A stretch of 64,000 nt of DNA from Falsiroseomonas sp051860665 (GCF_051860665.1 NZ_JBHYDM010000018.1:1-64000); one strand, 5' to 3'; numbered from the stretch's first letter, positions 8,195-16,934 are shown. The notes: generated by a model not told the origin, from the letters alone. Translations and numbers: made by a program.

Positions 8195-8803
8195 TCAGAA
8201 GGCGTAGCCGCCCCATTCCAGCTCTTCCCGGAACCTCGCCTCCACCAGCTGGCGGAGCTCCGCGTCGTAATAGGCGCGATAGGGCGCATGCTCGCCGCGG
8301 TTGCGATGCGGCAGCGGCCGCGGCAGCAGGCCAAGGGCGCGCAGGACGGCGGCGAAATCCTGTTCCAGCCGCTCGAAGCGCATCAGCATGTCGAGCTCGT
8401 CATCCAGCCTGCCACCCGGGCGGGTGCAGACGAAGTCGCGCAAGGTCGCCTGGCTTTCGATCAGCGCCAGGAAGTCGGCACGGTCGAAGCCCGCCACCTG
8501 TCGGTCGGCCCGGCGATGCGGCGAGAAATAGGCGCTCACCAGCCGCTCAAAGGGATTGCGGAGGGTGGAGAACTTGTAGAGGCGGTCGAAGATCTCGGCC
8601 GGCAGCACCCGCCTGTAGTCGGCGAGGCGGGCATGCTTGTGGGTGCCGAAGGTGGCGTTCTCCACGTCGAAGCGCTCCGTGCCGTCCTGCGTGCCGGTGA
8701 CGCTCTTGCGGTCCTCGGAATAAGGGAGCAGCGCCTCCGAGACCGAATTGCCGCCCGACTTGCCGCGATGGATGAACAGGAAGGCGTGGCGGATCGAGAT
8801 CAC
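8195..8803 (-). CDS. Sulfotransferase family protein
   Basis: 202-residue protein with the PAPS-binding layout of sulfotransferase family 2. The 5'-phosphosulfate loop is IHRGKSGGNS (residues 11-20) and the 3'-phosphate motif is STLRNPFERLVSAY (79-92). The frame is open to 8932, but a GTG at 8803 (giving MISIRHAFLFIHRG) has a GGGGGGAA ribosome site and starts right at the first beta strand, so it is chosen. No membrane segment is seen, unlike Golgi relatives. In bacteria such enzymes sulfate sugars, lipids or small molecules. It diverges from a second sulfotransferase-like gene at 8916. Confidence 0.78.
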   Translation of the reverse strand: MISIRHAFLFIHRGKSGGNSVSEALLPYSEDRKSVTGTQDGTERFDVENATFGTHKHARLADYRRVLPAEIFDRLYKFSTLRNPFERLVSAYFSPHRRADRQVAGFDRADFLALIESQATLRDFVCTRPGGRLDDELDMLMRFERLEQDFAAVLRALGLLPRPLPHRNRGEHAPYRAYYDAELRQLVEARFREELEWGGYAF

Positions 8804-8846
8804 GGGCCGAGGTTCCCCCCTTGCTGGCGCTGTGGCGGAGGGATGA

Positions 8847-8876
8847 TCTATACCGATCCGGAAGAAAAGACGCCAA
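8847..8876 (-). promoter_or_regulatory. Candidate promoter for the minus-strand sulfotransferase
   Basis: Read on the minus strand, TTGGCG (8876-8871) is followed after 18 bases by TATAGA (8852-8847), a fair sigma-70 match, about 44 bases before the GTG start. The 112-base divergent region is noticeably less GC-rich than its surroundings, as expected of promoters. Confidence 0.4.
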
Positions 8877-8915
8877 TCGCCTTTCCATCGCAACAAAATC
8901 CGCCACCGGGATCCC

Positions 8916-10211
8916 ATGCTGGCCGCACGCAAGCTGTTTCACCTGCATATCTCGAAATGCGGCGGCACGGCGCTGAATGCCGCGCTCGACACCCAGGTGC
9001 ATGCGGAGCGCGCGCGCCCGGCTACGGATTTTGCGCAGCGGCTGCGCGACCGCGGCGTCCGGCGCACCGAGTTCGCCGAGCTGCAGGACCCCGCCCTGCG
9101 CGATGCGGTGGCGGCGGCCGCGCGCGAAAGCATCGCCTGGTTCGACGTGCTGCACGGCCATTTCGATATCGCCCCCTGGCTGTCGGCGGAGGATCACGTC
9201 GTCACCGTGCTGCGCCGGGCCGATCGGCGCGCGCTGTCGCAGTTCCAGGACTATCGCCGGCTGGCGCCGCACGACTACGACCACAAGTCCGCGGACTGGC
9301 AGCGGATGCACGAGGCCTGTCGCGGCGCCGCCGATTTCGCCGCGCTGCGGGCCGCCTGTGGCGAAAGCCCGGCCTTCCGCAGCATGTTCGAGGACCATCA
9401 GTGCCGCGCCCTGACCCAGCACAGGCTCCCGGCCGCGGCCTTCGACGCCATGCCGCCGGAGGAACGGGCCGCGCAGGCCTGGCAGACATTGCAGGACTAC
9501 CGTGCCCGCATCGGCGTGCTGGAGGAGGTGGATCGGCTGCTCGGCGCGCTGGCGCGCGACATGGGCTGGTGCCCGCCCGACCCGCTGGAGGTGCGCAACC
9601 GGACGCGGCCCGAGGCCCCGGGCGAGGCGGCGCTGGCCGCCGCCGCCGAGGTCACCGCCGGCGACCGCCTCCTGCATGAGCGCGCGGTGGCGGCGCTGCG
9701 GCAGGACCGCGCCGCCGACTATACGCTGGCGGAATTCGAGGCGGAGTTCCTCGCCGCCCGCCTTGCCACCCTGCTGCCGATGCGGATCGGCGCGGAGCAT
9801 GTCTTCGACATGAACATGCCCCTGATCGGCCGCGGCCTGCATGGCCGCGACGCCGCCGGCAGCCGGGAATGCTGCCGCTGGCTGGGCGCGGGCGAGGAGG
9901 CACTGATCTATCTGCCGGTGCCGGGGCCCGGCGCACGGCTGACGCTGCGTCTCTACAACAAGGGCTGGGTCGATCCCGCCCTGCGCGACCGGCTGGTGGT
10001 GACGGTGGACGGCGTGCCGGTGCGAAGCTGGTCGGAGGCGCGGCGCGAGGTGGCGGAGGCGATCTGCTGCCGCGCCGTCGCGCGGCGCGGCTGGATGCGA
10101 ATCGGGCTGCAGGGCGCGCAGGCGCTGACGGATGCCGAGGCCGGTCGGCCCGGCGACGACGACCGCCGCAAGATCTTCAATCTCTGGCGCTACAGCTACG
10201 AGATCGGATGA
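8916..10211 (+). CDS. Sulfotransferase-like protein with C-terminal accessory domain
   Basis: 431-residue protein. Its N-terminus HLHISKCGGTALNAAL (residues 9-24) matches the PAPS-loop pattern of sulfotransferase 2 proteins (HIPKTGGTS-like), and VTVLRRADRRALSQFQDY (96-113) fits the 3'-phosphate motif, with the usual RNP replaced by RRAD. The middle is helical. The last 150 residues (from about 290) look like a beta-rich domain (LIYLPVPGPGARLTLRLYNK, LVVTVDGVPV) that I do not recognise. Altered motifs mean catalytic activity is not certain. It is divergent from the sulfotransferase at 8195, followed by a small hairpin and then the A-PCP gene set. Confidence 0.65.
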   Translation: MLAARKLFHLHISKCGGTALNAALDTQVHAERARPATDFAQRLRDRGVRRTEFAELQDPALRDAVAAAARESIAWFDVLHGHFDIAPWLSAEDHVVTVLRRADRRALSQFQDYRRLAPHDYDHKSADWQRMHEACRGAADFAALRAACGESPAFRSMFEDHQCRALTQHRLPAAAFDAMPPEERAAQAWQTLQDYRARIGVLEEVDRLLGALARDMGWCPPDPLEVRNRTRPEAPGEAALAAAAEVTAGDRLLHERAVAALRQDRAADYTLAEFEAEFLAARLATLLPMRIGAEHVFDMNMPLIGRGLHGRDAAGSRECCRWLGAGEEALIYLPVPGPGARLTLRLYNKGWVDPALRDRLVVTVDGVPVRSWSEARREVAEAICCRAVARRGWMRIGLQGAQALTDAEAGRPGDDDRRKIFNLWRYSYEIG

Positions 10212-10232
10212 CGGAACAATCGACGCGCCTTT

Positions 10233-10254
10233 AACCATCTCTTCATGGTTTTTC
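10233..10254 (+). terminator. Weak intrinsic terminator
   Basis: AACCAT (10233-10238) pairs with ATGGTT (10245-10250) over a 6-base loop, and the right arm runs into a T-stretch (ATGGTTTTTCG). It lies 21 bases after the sulfotransferase-like stop. The stem is short, so efficiency is doubtful. Confidence 0.45.
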
Positions 10255-10300
10255 GTCACCACCCTCCGCGTGATTCACCCTCTGGCAGGATGCGGGCGCG

Positions 10301-11776
10301 GTGCAACGGGACGGCGGCGAGGGGGCGTGCGAGAGTTCGACGGATAGCCTGGACTGTCGCATGCCCTGGGCGGAGCCAGTGCATCCGGCAGCCGAAGGGC
10401 CGGCGGAGCGCCGCGGCCTTCTGGTCCGCATGCGGCAGGCGCGGGAGGGCGGCGATGAGGCGTCCGCGCTGCAGCTGCAGGCCGAGGATCTGCACCGCTG
10501 GCCGCATCTGGCCGGACGTGCGGAGAGCCTGGCCTTCGCCCGCGCCCTGCTTGCCTTCAACCGGCCACGACGGGCCGAGGATGCGCTGCTCCCGCCCCAT
10601 GCGGCGGAGGCACTGACGCGCCTCCTGGCGGAATGGCCGGAGGAGCCGCTGGGCTGGATCGGCCTGGCCAAGCTCGCCGAATGGCGCGGCGCCTGGCCGG
10701 AGGCCCAGCGCCACTGGCAGGCGGTCTTCGACCGTTTCGAGGCCTTGGCGGAGCCGGACTGGTACGAGCAGTTCATGATGGCCTCCTGGCTCGCCCATGA
10801 CGGGCCCGGCTTCAAGGCGCTGCGTGCCAGGCTGCGCGACCGCTGGCCGGATCACGAGACCTGGTGGGACCGCTACGCCTCCGGCGCTCGCAGCACCGTC
10901 CCGGGCGGCACAGGGCGCAACCGGGCGCCGAGCCTGCGGGATGTGGAGGACCTCCTTCGCTTCGGCACCCCGTCCGAGGCCAAGCGCGTGCTGGAGACGC
11001 TTTCCGCCCTGGACCGGGAGAGCGCGACGGGCCGTGCCTGCGCCCAGATCATCCGCACCGTGGAGCGCAGCGGCCTGATCGAGGACCTGGCGGCCGGCGG
11101 CGTGGATCCCGCGCGGTCCGGCACCAGCCTCGTCTGGCGCAACCCGGCAGGCGGCGACCGGGCCCTCATCATCTTCGCCGGCGGCGGCCGGGGCTTCTGG
11201 CTGCTGCTCGACGAATTGCACCGCGCCCTTCGCGGCTGTGGCGTGCATCTGATCTATCTGCGCGACCTGGGTGGCAGCTTCTACCTGGCCGGCGACCCCG
11301 ATCTCGGCATCGCGGATTATCGTGGCCTGCTCGACCTGCTGCGCGCGCAGGCGGCTGGGCTGGGCGCGACACGACTGGCCTGCCTCGGCCATTCCTCCGG
11401 CGGCTATGCCGCGCTGCGCTATGCCCTCGATCTCGGGGCGGAGGCGGCGCTGGCCTTCGGCCTGATGACGAATCCGGAGACGCGGCACGACCCGGAGGTT
11501 TCGCCCGCCATGCGCGCGGTGGCCGAGCGCAATCCAGGCCTCGTCTTCGACCTGCCGCAGGCCTATGCCGCGGTGGCGCAGCCGCCGCGCGCCATTCTCT
11601 GCTTCGGCGATGGCCATCACACGGATCGCCAGGAGGCGGAGCGGATGCATGGCCTGCCCGGCGTGCGCCTGGTGCCGGCCGCGGGCGTCGCCGATCATGG
11701 CGCGATCCGCTGGTTCCTGCGCCAGGGCCGTGTGCCCGGGCTGGTCGCGGCGCTGTTCGAGGCGCCGCCGGCGTGA
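10301..11776 (+). CDS. Alpha/beta hydrolase with helical N-terminal domain
   Basis: 491-residue protein in two parts. Residues about 35-260 are helical and TPR-like (PLGWIGLAKLAEWRGAWPEA and similar). From about 285 there is an alpha/beta hydrolase core: ALIIFAGGGRGFW, the nucleophile elbow GHSSGG (Ser365) and a likely catalytic His in VADHGAIRW near the end. The start is uncertain: GTG 10301 has a purine-rich GGCAGGA site, while ATG 10361 has none. The stop overlaps the GTG of the ABC ATPase gene (GTGA), so it is coupled to the transporter/A-PCP unit. A thioesterase or deacylase role for the carrier protein at 14243 is attractive but inferred. Confidence 0.7.
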   Translation: MQRDGGEGACESSTDSLDCRMPWAEPVHPAAEGPAERRGLLVRMRQAREGGDEASALQLQAEDLHRWPHLAGRAESLAFARALLAFNRPRRAEDALLPPHAAEALTRLLAEWPEEPLGWIGLAKLAEWRGAWPEAQRHWQAVFDRFEALAEPDWYEQFMMASWLAHDGPGFKALRARLRDRWPDHETWWDRYASGARSTVPGGTGRNRAPSLRDVEDLLRFGTPSEAKRVLETLSALDRESATGRACAQIIRTVERSGLIEDLAAGGVDPARSGTSLVWRNPAGGDRALIIFAGGGRGFWLLLDELHRALRGCGVHLIYLRDLGGSFYLAGDPDLGIADYRGLLDLLRAQAAGLGATRLACLGHSSGGYAALRYALDLGAEAALAFGLMTNPETRHDPEVSPAMRAVAERNPGLVFDLPQAYAAVAQPPRAILCFGDGHHTDRQEAERMHGLPGVRLVPAAGVADHGAIRWFLRQGRVPGLVAALFEAPPA

Positions 11777-12540
11777 GGATCGCTCTGCGCGGCCTGCGGC
11801 TGGACTACCCCGGACCGGGCGGGCCGCTGCGCGCCGTGGAGGGGCTGGATCTGGAGGTGGCGGCAGGCGAGTTTCTCGGCCTGATCGGCCCCAGCGGCTG
11901 CGGCAAATCCTCGGTGCTGGCCATGCTGGCCGGGCTGCGGGCGCCGAGCGCCGGCCACATCGACTTCCCCGACTGGACCGGCCGCCGCCCGCCCCGGCGC
12001 CTGATGGCCTTCCAGGACCACGGGCTGCTGCCCTGGCTCAGCCTGCTGGACAATGTTGCTTTCGGCCTGGAAGCCCAGGGGGTTCCGCGCGCCGAGCGGG
12101 AGGCGCGCGCGCATGCCATGCTCCGCCGCCTGGGGCTCGAGGGCTTTGCCGCGGCGCGTCCGGACCAGCTTTCGGGCGGCATGCGCCAGCGTGCCGCCCT
12201 CGCCCGGCTGTTCGTGGCGGAGGCCGAGGCGATGCTGCTGGACGAGCCCTTTTGCGCGCTTGATGCGCAGACGCGCGTGCTGCTGCAGCAGGAATTGCTG
12301 GACCTCTGGTCCGGGACGGGCCGCAGCGTCGTCTACGTCACCCACGACATCGAGGAGGCGCTGCTGCTCTGCGACCGCGTCGTGGTGCTCTCGGCACGAC
12401 CGAGCCGGGTGGTGGCGGAGATCACGGTGCCCTTCGCGCGTCCGCGACGCATCCTGGGCCCGCCGCCGCCTGAGGTCACGGCGCTGCGCTGGCGGATCTG
12501 GGACCTGCTGGCGCCCGCCATCGCGACCCATGCCGCCTGA
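11773..12540 (+). CDS. ABC transporter ATP-binding protein (SsuB/TauB type)
   Basis: 255-residue ATPase with Walker A GPSGCGKSS, a Q-loop (FQDHGLLPW), signature LSGGMRQR, Walker B AMLLDEPFCALD and the H-loop THD. LLPWLSLLDNVAFGLE is typical of the nitrate/sulfonate/taurine/thiamine-precursor import family. The GTG start overlaps the hydrolase stop; an upstream in-frame extension is a shadow. The last base of its stop is the first base of the permease ATG. It energises uptake by the permease at 12540 with the binding protein at 13266. Confidence 0.88.
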   Translation: MRIALRGLRLDYPGPGGPLRAVEGLDLEVAAGEFLGLIGPSGCGKSSVLAMLAGLRAPSAGHIDFPDWTGRRPPRRLMAFQDHGLLPWLSLLDNVAFGLEAQGVPRAEREARAHAMLRRLGLEGFAAARPDQLSGGMRQRAALARLFVAEAEAMLLDEPFCALDAQTRVLLQQELLDLWSGTGRSVVYVTHDIEEALLLCDRVVVLSARPSRVVAEITVPFARPRRILGPPPPEVTALRWRIWDLLAPAIATHAA

Positions 12541-13241
12541 TGGCGCATCTGCTCGCCCTGCTCGGCCTTGCCGCGGCCTGGGAAGGTGCCGTGCGGGCGG
12601 AGTGGGTGGCGCCGCTGCTCTTCCCCGCCCCGACCACCATCCTCGACTGGCTGCTGGCCAGCCTGCGCAGCGGCGAGATGGCCGAGAGCCTGCTGGCGAG
12701 CGGGCAGCGGCTGGCCATCGGCGTCGGCCTCGGCGCCGGGTTCGGCACGCTGGCCGGGCTCGGCATGGGCCTGCTGCCGCGCCTGCACCGGGCGCTGGAC
12801 CCGGTCATTGCCGCGCTGCACCCCATGCCGAAGGTGGCGCTGCTGCCGCTGTTCCTGGTGCTCTTCGGCTTCGGCGAGAAGGCGCGCGTGGTCCCGGTGG
12901 CGCTGGTCGCCTTCTTCCCGGCGGCCATCGCCGGCGCCGTCGCCGTGCGGTCGATCGATCCGCTGCTCTGGGATGTGGCGCGCAACTACGGCGCCGGGCG
13001 CTGGATGCTGCTGAGCCGGCTGGTGCTGCCGGGGTCCTGGCCGATGCTGCGCGCCGGGCTCCGCCTGTCGCTCAATGCCGCCATCGTGGTGCTGATCTCG
13101 GTGGAGATGCTGAGCGGCAGCGATGGGCTCGGCGCCGCGGTCTGGCAGTCCTGGCAGACCATGCGGGTGGAACAGCTCTACGGCACGCTGCTGGTCGTCG
13201 CCGTGCTCGGCATTCTCTTCAATCGCTGCCTCGGCCGCTGA
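12540..13241 (+). CDS. ABC transporter permease (SsuC/TauC type)
   Basis: 233-residue inner-membrane permease of the BPD_transp_1 family. Hydrophobic segments fill most of the chain, and the ATPase-contact loop is seen at DVARNYGAGRWMLLSRLVLPGSWP, the SsuC-like version of the EAA motif. It is shorter at the N-terminus than most SsuC proteins (about 260 residues), with five to six membrane segments likely. The start ATG shares its A with the ATPase TGA stop, so the genes are coupled. Confidence 0.86.
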   Translation: MAHLLALLGLAAAWEGAVRAEWVAPLLFPAPTTILDWLLASLRSGEMAESLLASGQRLAIGVGLGAGFGTLAGLGMGLLPRLHRALDPVIAALHPMPKVALLPLFLVLFGFGEKARVVPVALVAFFPAAIAGAVAVRSIDPLLWDVARNYGAGRWMLLSRLVLPGSWPMLRAGLRLSLNAAIVVLISVEMLSGSDGLGAAVWQSWQTMRVEQLYGTLLVVAVLGILFNRCLGR

Positions 13242-13265
13242 AACGTGCAGGAAGGAATAGGATCG

Positions 13266-14246
13266 ATGCGGACAGGGCCAGGAGGAACCCGCGGCGCGGC
13301 CAGGATGGCGCGGGCGCTGGGCCTCGCCCTCTGCCTGATGGTGGCGCTGCCGATGGCAGCAAAGGCGGAGCGCGTGAAGCTGGTGGTGCTCCCCTTCCTC
13401 TCCCAGGCGCCGATCTTCATCGCGCTGGAGGAAGGGCTCTTTGCGCGGGAGGGGATCACCGTCGAGCCGGTGGCGCTTTCCTCCTCCCACCTCGCCCTGC
13501 CCGGGCTGATGACCGGCGACCTCGATGCCGGCATCCCGCAGGCGGCACCGGCGCTGTTCAACGCGATGGCGCGCGGCGGCCGCGCCCGGCTGGTGGCCTC
13601 CGGCGTGATGCTGGCGCCGGCCGAATGCTCCTATGCCGCCTTCTACGGCACCGGGCTGACCCTGGCGGAGCTGACGTCCGGCCAGCCGCGATCGCTGCGC
13701 ATCAGCGCGGAGCCGAATGCCTTCGAGGGCTTCCTGGTGGACCTGCTGCGGCAGCGCCCGGGGGCGGAGCGGCTGCAGGTCAGCTTCCGCGAAATGCCGG
13801 TGGCGGCGCAGCAGGCGGCGCTGGCCTCCGGCGCGCTCGATCTCGCCTTCCTCTCCGAGCCCTGGGTGGCGCGGCTGGACCAGGCCGGCATCGGCCGCGT
13901 CGCCGTGGGGGCGGAGCAATTGCTGCCGGGCGGGCAGTTCACGGCGCTGATGTTCTCCGAACGCATGCTGGCCGACGGCCAGGCGCTTGGCCGCCGCTTC
14001 CTGCGTGCCTGGCGCGCCGCGCTCGCCCGCTACAATGAGGGCAAGACGCCGCGCAACCTCGAAATCCTGGCGCGCGCCACGCGGCTGGCGCCCGAGCTTC
14101 TGGCGCGGGCCTGCTGGCCGAGCATGCCGGCCGATGCGGCGCTGAATCTGGAGAGCCTGATGGCCTATCAGCACTGGCTGCGGCAGCGGCAATTGATCGA
14201 CCGCGTGCTGGCGCCGGGCGAACTGGCGGCGGAGATCGCGCCATGA
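13266..14246 (+). CDS. ABC transporter substrate-binding protein (SsuA/THI5-like)
   Basis: 326-residue periplasmic protein. It has a signal peptide (ALGLALCLMVALPMAAKAE, cleaved near residue 35), then the family opening VKLVVLPFLSQAPIFIALEEGLFAREGI. The fold is that of nitrate/sulfonate/pyrimidine-precursor receptors. ATG 13266 has a GGAAGGAATAGG ribosome site and is preferred over a GTG at 13245. The stop overlaps the A-PCP start (ATGA). Translational coupling of an importer receptor to an adenylation enzyme is unusual and suggests that the imported compound, perhaps a carboxylate, is the adenylated substrate. Confidence 0.84.
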   Translation: MRTGPGGTRGAARMARALGLALCLMVALPMAAKAERVKLVVLPFLSQAPIFIALEEGLFAREGITVEPVALSSSHLALPGLMTGDLDAGIPQAAPALFNAMARGGRARLVASGVMLAPAECSYAAFYGTGLTLAELTSGQPRSLRISAEPNAFEGFLVDLLRQRPGAERLQVSFREMPVAAQQAALASGALDLAFLSEPWVARLDQAGIGRVAVGAEQLLPGGQFTALMFSERMLADGQALGRRFLRAWRAALARYNEGKTPRNLEILARATRLAPELLARACWPSMPADAALNLESLMAYQHWLRQRQLIDRVLAPGELAAEIAP

Positions 14247-16033
14247 TCCCCTTCGAGCGCGCCGAGTTCGACGGCACCATCCCCGCCCGCCTGCGCCGCA
14301 TCGTCGCCGCCCTGCCGGCCGCCGAGGCGCTGGTGGAGGAGGGGCGCAGCCTGACCTATGCGGCGCTGGACGCCGAGAGCGACCGCGCGGCGGCGGCGCT
14401 GCGCGACCTGCCGCAGGGCAGCGTGGTGGCGCTGGTCTTCGGCATCGGCATGGAGGCGATCATCGCCCTGCTCGGCGCGCTGAAGGCGGGCGTGCCAGCC
14501 ATGCCGATCGACCCGGCGGCGCCGCCGGAGGATGTCATCGGCCTGCTCGCCCAGGTGGCGCGCATCGTCACCGCGCCGGCGCAGGAGGCCTGGTGCCGCG
14601 ACCATGCCGGCAGCACCCCCGTGCAGGTGGGGGTGCCTGCCGATGCGCCCGGCGGCATCGCCCGCACGCCGCGGCCGGAGGACCCGGCCATCATCTACCT
14701 CACCTCCGCCAGCACCGGCCCGGCCAAGGGCGTGGTCCGCCCCCAGCGCTCGCTGTGCTGGCACGCCGGGCTGCAGACCCGCCACCATGGCTATGCGCCG
14801 GGCGACCGGATCGCGCATCTCTCCTCCTTCGCCTATGCGGGCGCCATTCCGGCCATCCTCGGCGGCCTGCTGGCCGGCGCCACGGTGGAGGTCTTCGACA
14901 GCCGCCGCCACGGCCTGCTGGCGCTGGGCCGCTGGGCGGCGGCACGGCGGATCACGGTGCTGCCGGTGACGCCACCCGTGCTGCGCGACCTGGTGGAGGC
15001 GCGGCTGCCGGAGCGGCAGGCATGGCAGCCGCGCCGCATCATCGTCGGTGGCGAGGTGCTGCGGCCGGAGGATGTGACCGCGCTGCGCGAGCGGCTGGGC
15101 TGGGACTGCCCGGTGGTGAACCGGCTGGCCAGCAGCGAGGCCGGCATGATCGCCGAATGGGTGGTCGACCCCGCCGCCTGCCAGGGGCGGGAGGTGGTGC
15201 CGGTGGGTTTTGCGGTGGAAGAGCGCGGCGTGGCCGTGCTGGACGAGCAGGGCATGCCGGTGCCGCCCGGGGAGGTGGGGGAGATCGTCGTCTCCGGCGA
15301 CTACCTGGCCCTCGGCTATTGGCAGCGGCCGGAGCTGACGGCGGAACGCTTCCGCCCGGATCCGCAGCGCCCCGGCGGGCGGCGGCTTTTCACCGGCGAT
15401 CTCGGCCGGCTGCACCCGGATGGGCTGCTGGAGCATCTCGGCCGGGCCGACCACATGGTGAAGATCCGCGGCTATCGCGTGGAACTGGCCGCGGTCGAGG
15501 CGGTGCTCTGCCGGCAGGAGGGCGTGGCGGAGGGCGTGGTGCAGGCGGTGCGGATGGCGGGCGGTGACCTGCGTCTGGCCGCCTGGGTGCAGCCGGTGCC
15601 GGGCGCCACGATCAGCGCGCCCGGCCTGCGGCAGCGCCTGGCCTCGGTTCTGCCGGATTATATGGTGCCCTGGCGGGTTGGCGTCTTCGCGGCCCTGCCG
15701 CGTTCGGCCGGCGGCAAGATCGCGCGCGGCCGCCTGCCGCCGCTGCGCGGCGCGCGGCCGCAGGGCATGCCGCCGGCGGTGCCGCCGCGGGGCGCGACGG
15801 AGCGGCTGCTGGCCGGCCTCTGGGCCACCCTCTTCGAGGTGGATGAGATCGGGCGCGAGGATGATTTCTTCGAGCTCGGCGGCGATTCGCTCGACATGCT
15901 GCAGGTGGCCGCCGGCCTCTATGAGCAGCGTTCGGTCTTCATCACCGATGCCGATCTGCTGGAGCATCCCCGCCTGGCCGATATGGCCGCGGCGGTGGAT
16001 CGCCATGCTGACCAGGCGGCCCAGACAGCCTAG
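14243..16033 (+). CDS. Free-standing adenylation-carrier (A-PCP) protein, NRPS-like
   Basis: 596-residue two-domain protein. The adenylation domain spans about 1-500: A3 YLTSASTGPAKGVV (152-165), A5 NRLASSEAG (293-301), A7 FTGDL (383-387), A8 GRADHMVKIRGYRVE (400-414) and A10 Lys at 492 in SAGGKIARGRL. A carrier domain (about 515-590) has DDFFELGGDSLDM with Ser549 as the phosphopantetheine site. At the A4 position (FAYAG, 197-201) the Asp that binds the amino group of amino acids appears to be Ala, which suggests a carboxylic or hydroxy acid substrate. There is no condensation or thioesterase domain; the hydrolase at 10301 and methyltransferase at 16046 could supply later steps. It is cytosolic and coupled to the importer. 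Confidence 0.85.
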   Translation: MIPFERAEFDGTIPARLRRIVAALPAAEALVEEGRSLTYAALDAESDRAAAALRDLPQGSVVALVFGIGMEAIIALLGALKAGVPAMPIDPAAPPEDVIGLLAQVARIVTAPAQEAWCRDHAGSTPVQVGVPADAPGGIARTPRPEDPAIIYLTSASTGPAKGVVRPQRSLCWHAGLQTRHHGYAPGDRIAHLSSFAYAGAIPAILGGLLAGATVEVFDSRRHGLLALGRWAAARRITVLPVTPPVLRDLVEARLPERQAWQPRRIIVGGEVLRPEDVTALRERLGWDCPVVNRLASSEAGMIAEWVVDPAACQGREVVPVGFAVEERGVAVLDEQGMPVPPGEVGEIVVSGDYLALGYWQRPELTAERFRPDPQRPGGRRLFTGDLGRLHPDGLLEHLGRADHMVKIRGYRVELAAVEAVLCRQEGVAEGVVQAVRMAGGDLRLAAWVQPVPGATISAPGLRQRLASVLPDYMVPWRVGVFAALPRSAGGKIARGRLPPLRGARPQGMPPAVPPRGATERLLAGLWATLFEVDEIGREDDFFELGGDSLDMLQVAAGLYEQRSVFITDADLLEHPRLADMAAAVDRHADQAAQTA

Positions 16034-16045
16034 GGACCGCCCGCA

Positions 16046-16861
16046 ATGTATCCCCTGGAGCCCCGCGCGGGCGAGATGGCCCGGCTGGCGGCGCAGGGCG
16101 CCTGGCTGGCGCCGGAGACCGAGACCCTGCTCTCCGCCATCGGGCTCGGGCCCGGCTGGCGCTGCCTCGACCTGGCCTGTGGCCTGGGTGACGTGACGCG
16201 GCTGATGGCGGCGCGGGCCGGCGCCACGGGCCAGGTGGTGGGCCTGGACCTGGAGCGCCGCTTCCTCGACTGCGCCCGCGTCTGCGCCGCCGGGGCGGTG
16301 GATTACCTGGAAGGAGATGCCTGCCGGACCGGCCTGCCCGATGGCGGCTTCGACCTGGTGCATGGCCGCTTCCTGTTTGCCGGCGGGGCGCAGTTCGAGG
16401 CGCTGCTGGCCGAGGCGATCCGGCTGACCCGGCCCGGCGGGATGGTGGCGCTGCAGGAGCAGGACCTGTCTTGCATGGCCTGCTTCCCGCCGCATCCCGC
16501 CTTCGCGCGGCTGAAGGCGCTGCTTGGCGCCGGGCTGGAGCAGAGCGGGACCGGCCGGGGTGTCGCGCGGCGGCTGTTCGGGCTGCTGCGGCAGGCGGGG
16601 CTGCGGGAATTGCGCTACCGCCCCTTCCTGGTGGCCTGCCAGGCGGGCGATCCGCAGGCCGACTGGCTGCCGGATACGGTGGATTCCCTGCGCGGCCCGC
16701 TTCTGCGGGCCGGCCTGACCTGCGGCGCCGCCCTGGACGAGGTCCTCGCCGCCTGCCGGGCGCATCTGGCCGATCCGGGCACCACGGCGACGCTCTACGC
16801 CGTGGTGCAGGTCTGGGGGCGGAAGGACCGCGGCGCGGAGGCGCTGCCGGGGAGCCCCTGA
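16046..16861 (+). CDS. Class I SAM-dependent methyltransferase
   Basis: 271-residue methyltransferase. The SAM-binding motif I is CLDLACGLGDVTRLMA (residues 35-50), followed by the acidic end of strand 2 (VVGLDLERR), motif II-like FDLVHGRFLFAGG and motif III RLTRPGGMVALQEQDL. The gene starts 13 bases after the A-PCP stop, so it belongs to the same unit. UbiE/small-molecule type; the acceptor is unknown, but modification of the substrate or product of the A-PCP enzyme is the simplest reading. Confidence 0.82.
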   Translation: MYPLEPRAGEMARLAAQGAWLAPETETLLSAIGLGPGWRCLDLACGLGDVTRLMAARAGATGQVVGLDLERRFLDCARVCAAGAVDYLEGDACRTGLPDGGFDLVHGRFLFAGGAQFEALLAEAIRLTRPGGMVALQEQDLSCMACFPPHPAFARLKALLGAGLEQSGTGRGVARRLFGLLRQAGLRELRYRPFLVACQAGDPQADWLPDTVDSLRGPLLRAGLTCGAALDEVLAACRAHLADPGTTATLYAVVQVWGRKDRGAEALPGSP

Positions 16862-16934
16862 CCCTCCGACAGGGCGGCATCTGGGCGATCACGGACCCGT
16901 TGCGATCGGGGACCGGGCGAGGCAAGAAGTCCCC

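Noticed and set aside
8547..10262. 571-residue minus-strand frame overlapping both sulfotransferases
   Set aside because: The only motif-bearing parts belong to other frames; the rest is shadow sequence.
14168..16765. 865-residue minus-strand frame opposite the A-PCP gene
   Set aside because: Shadow of a strongly supported adenylation-carrier gene with all core motifs on the plus strand.
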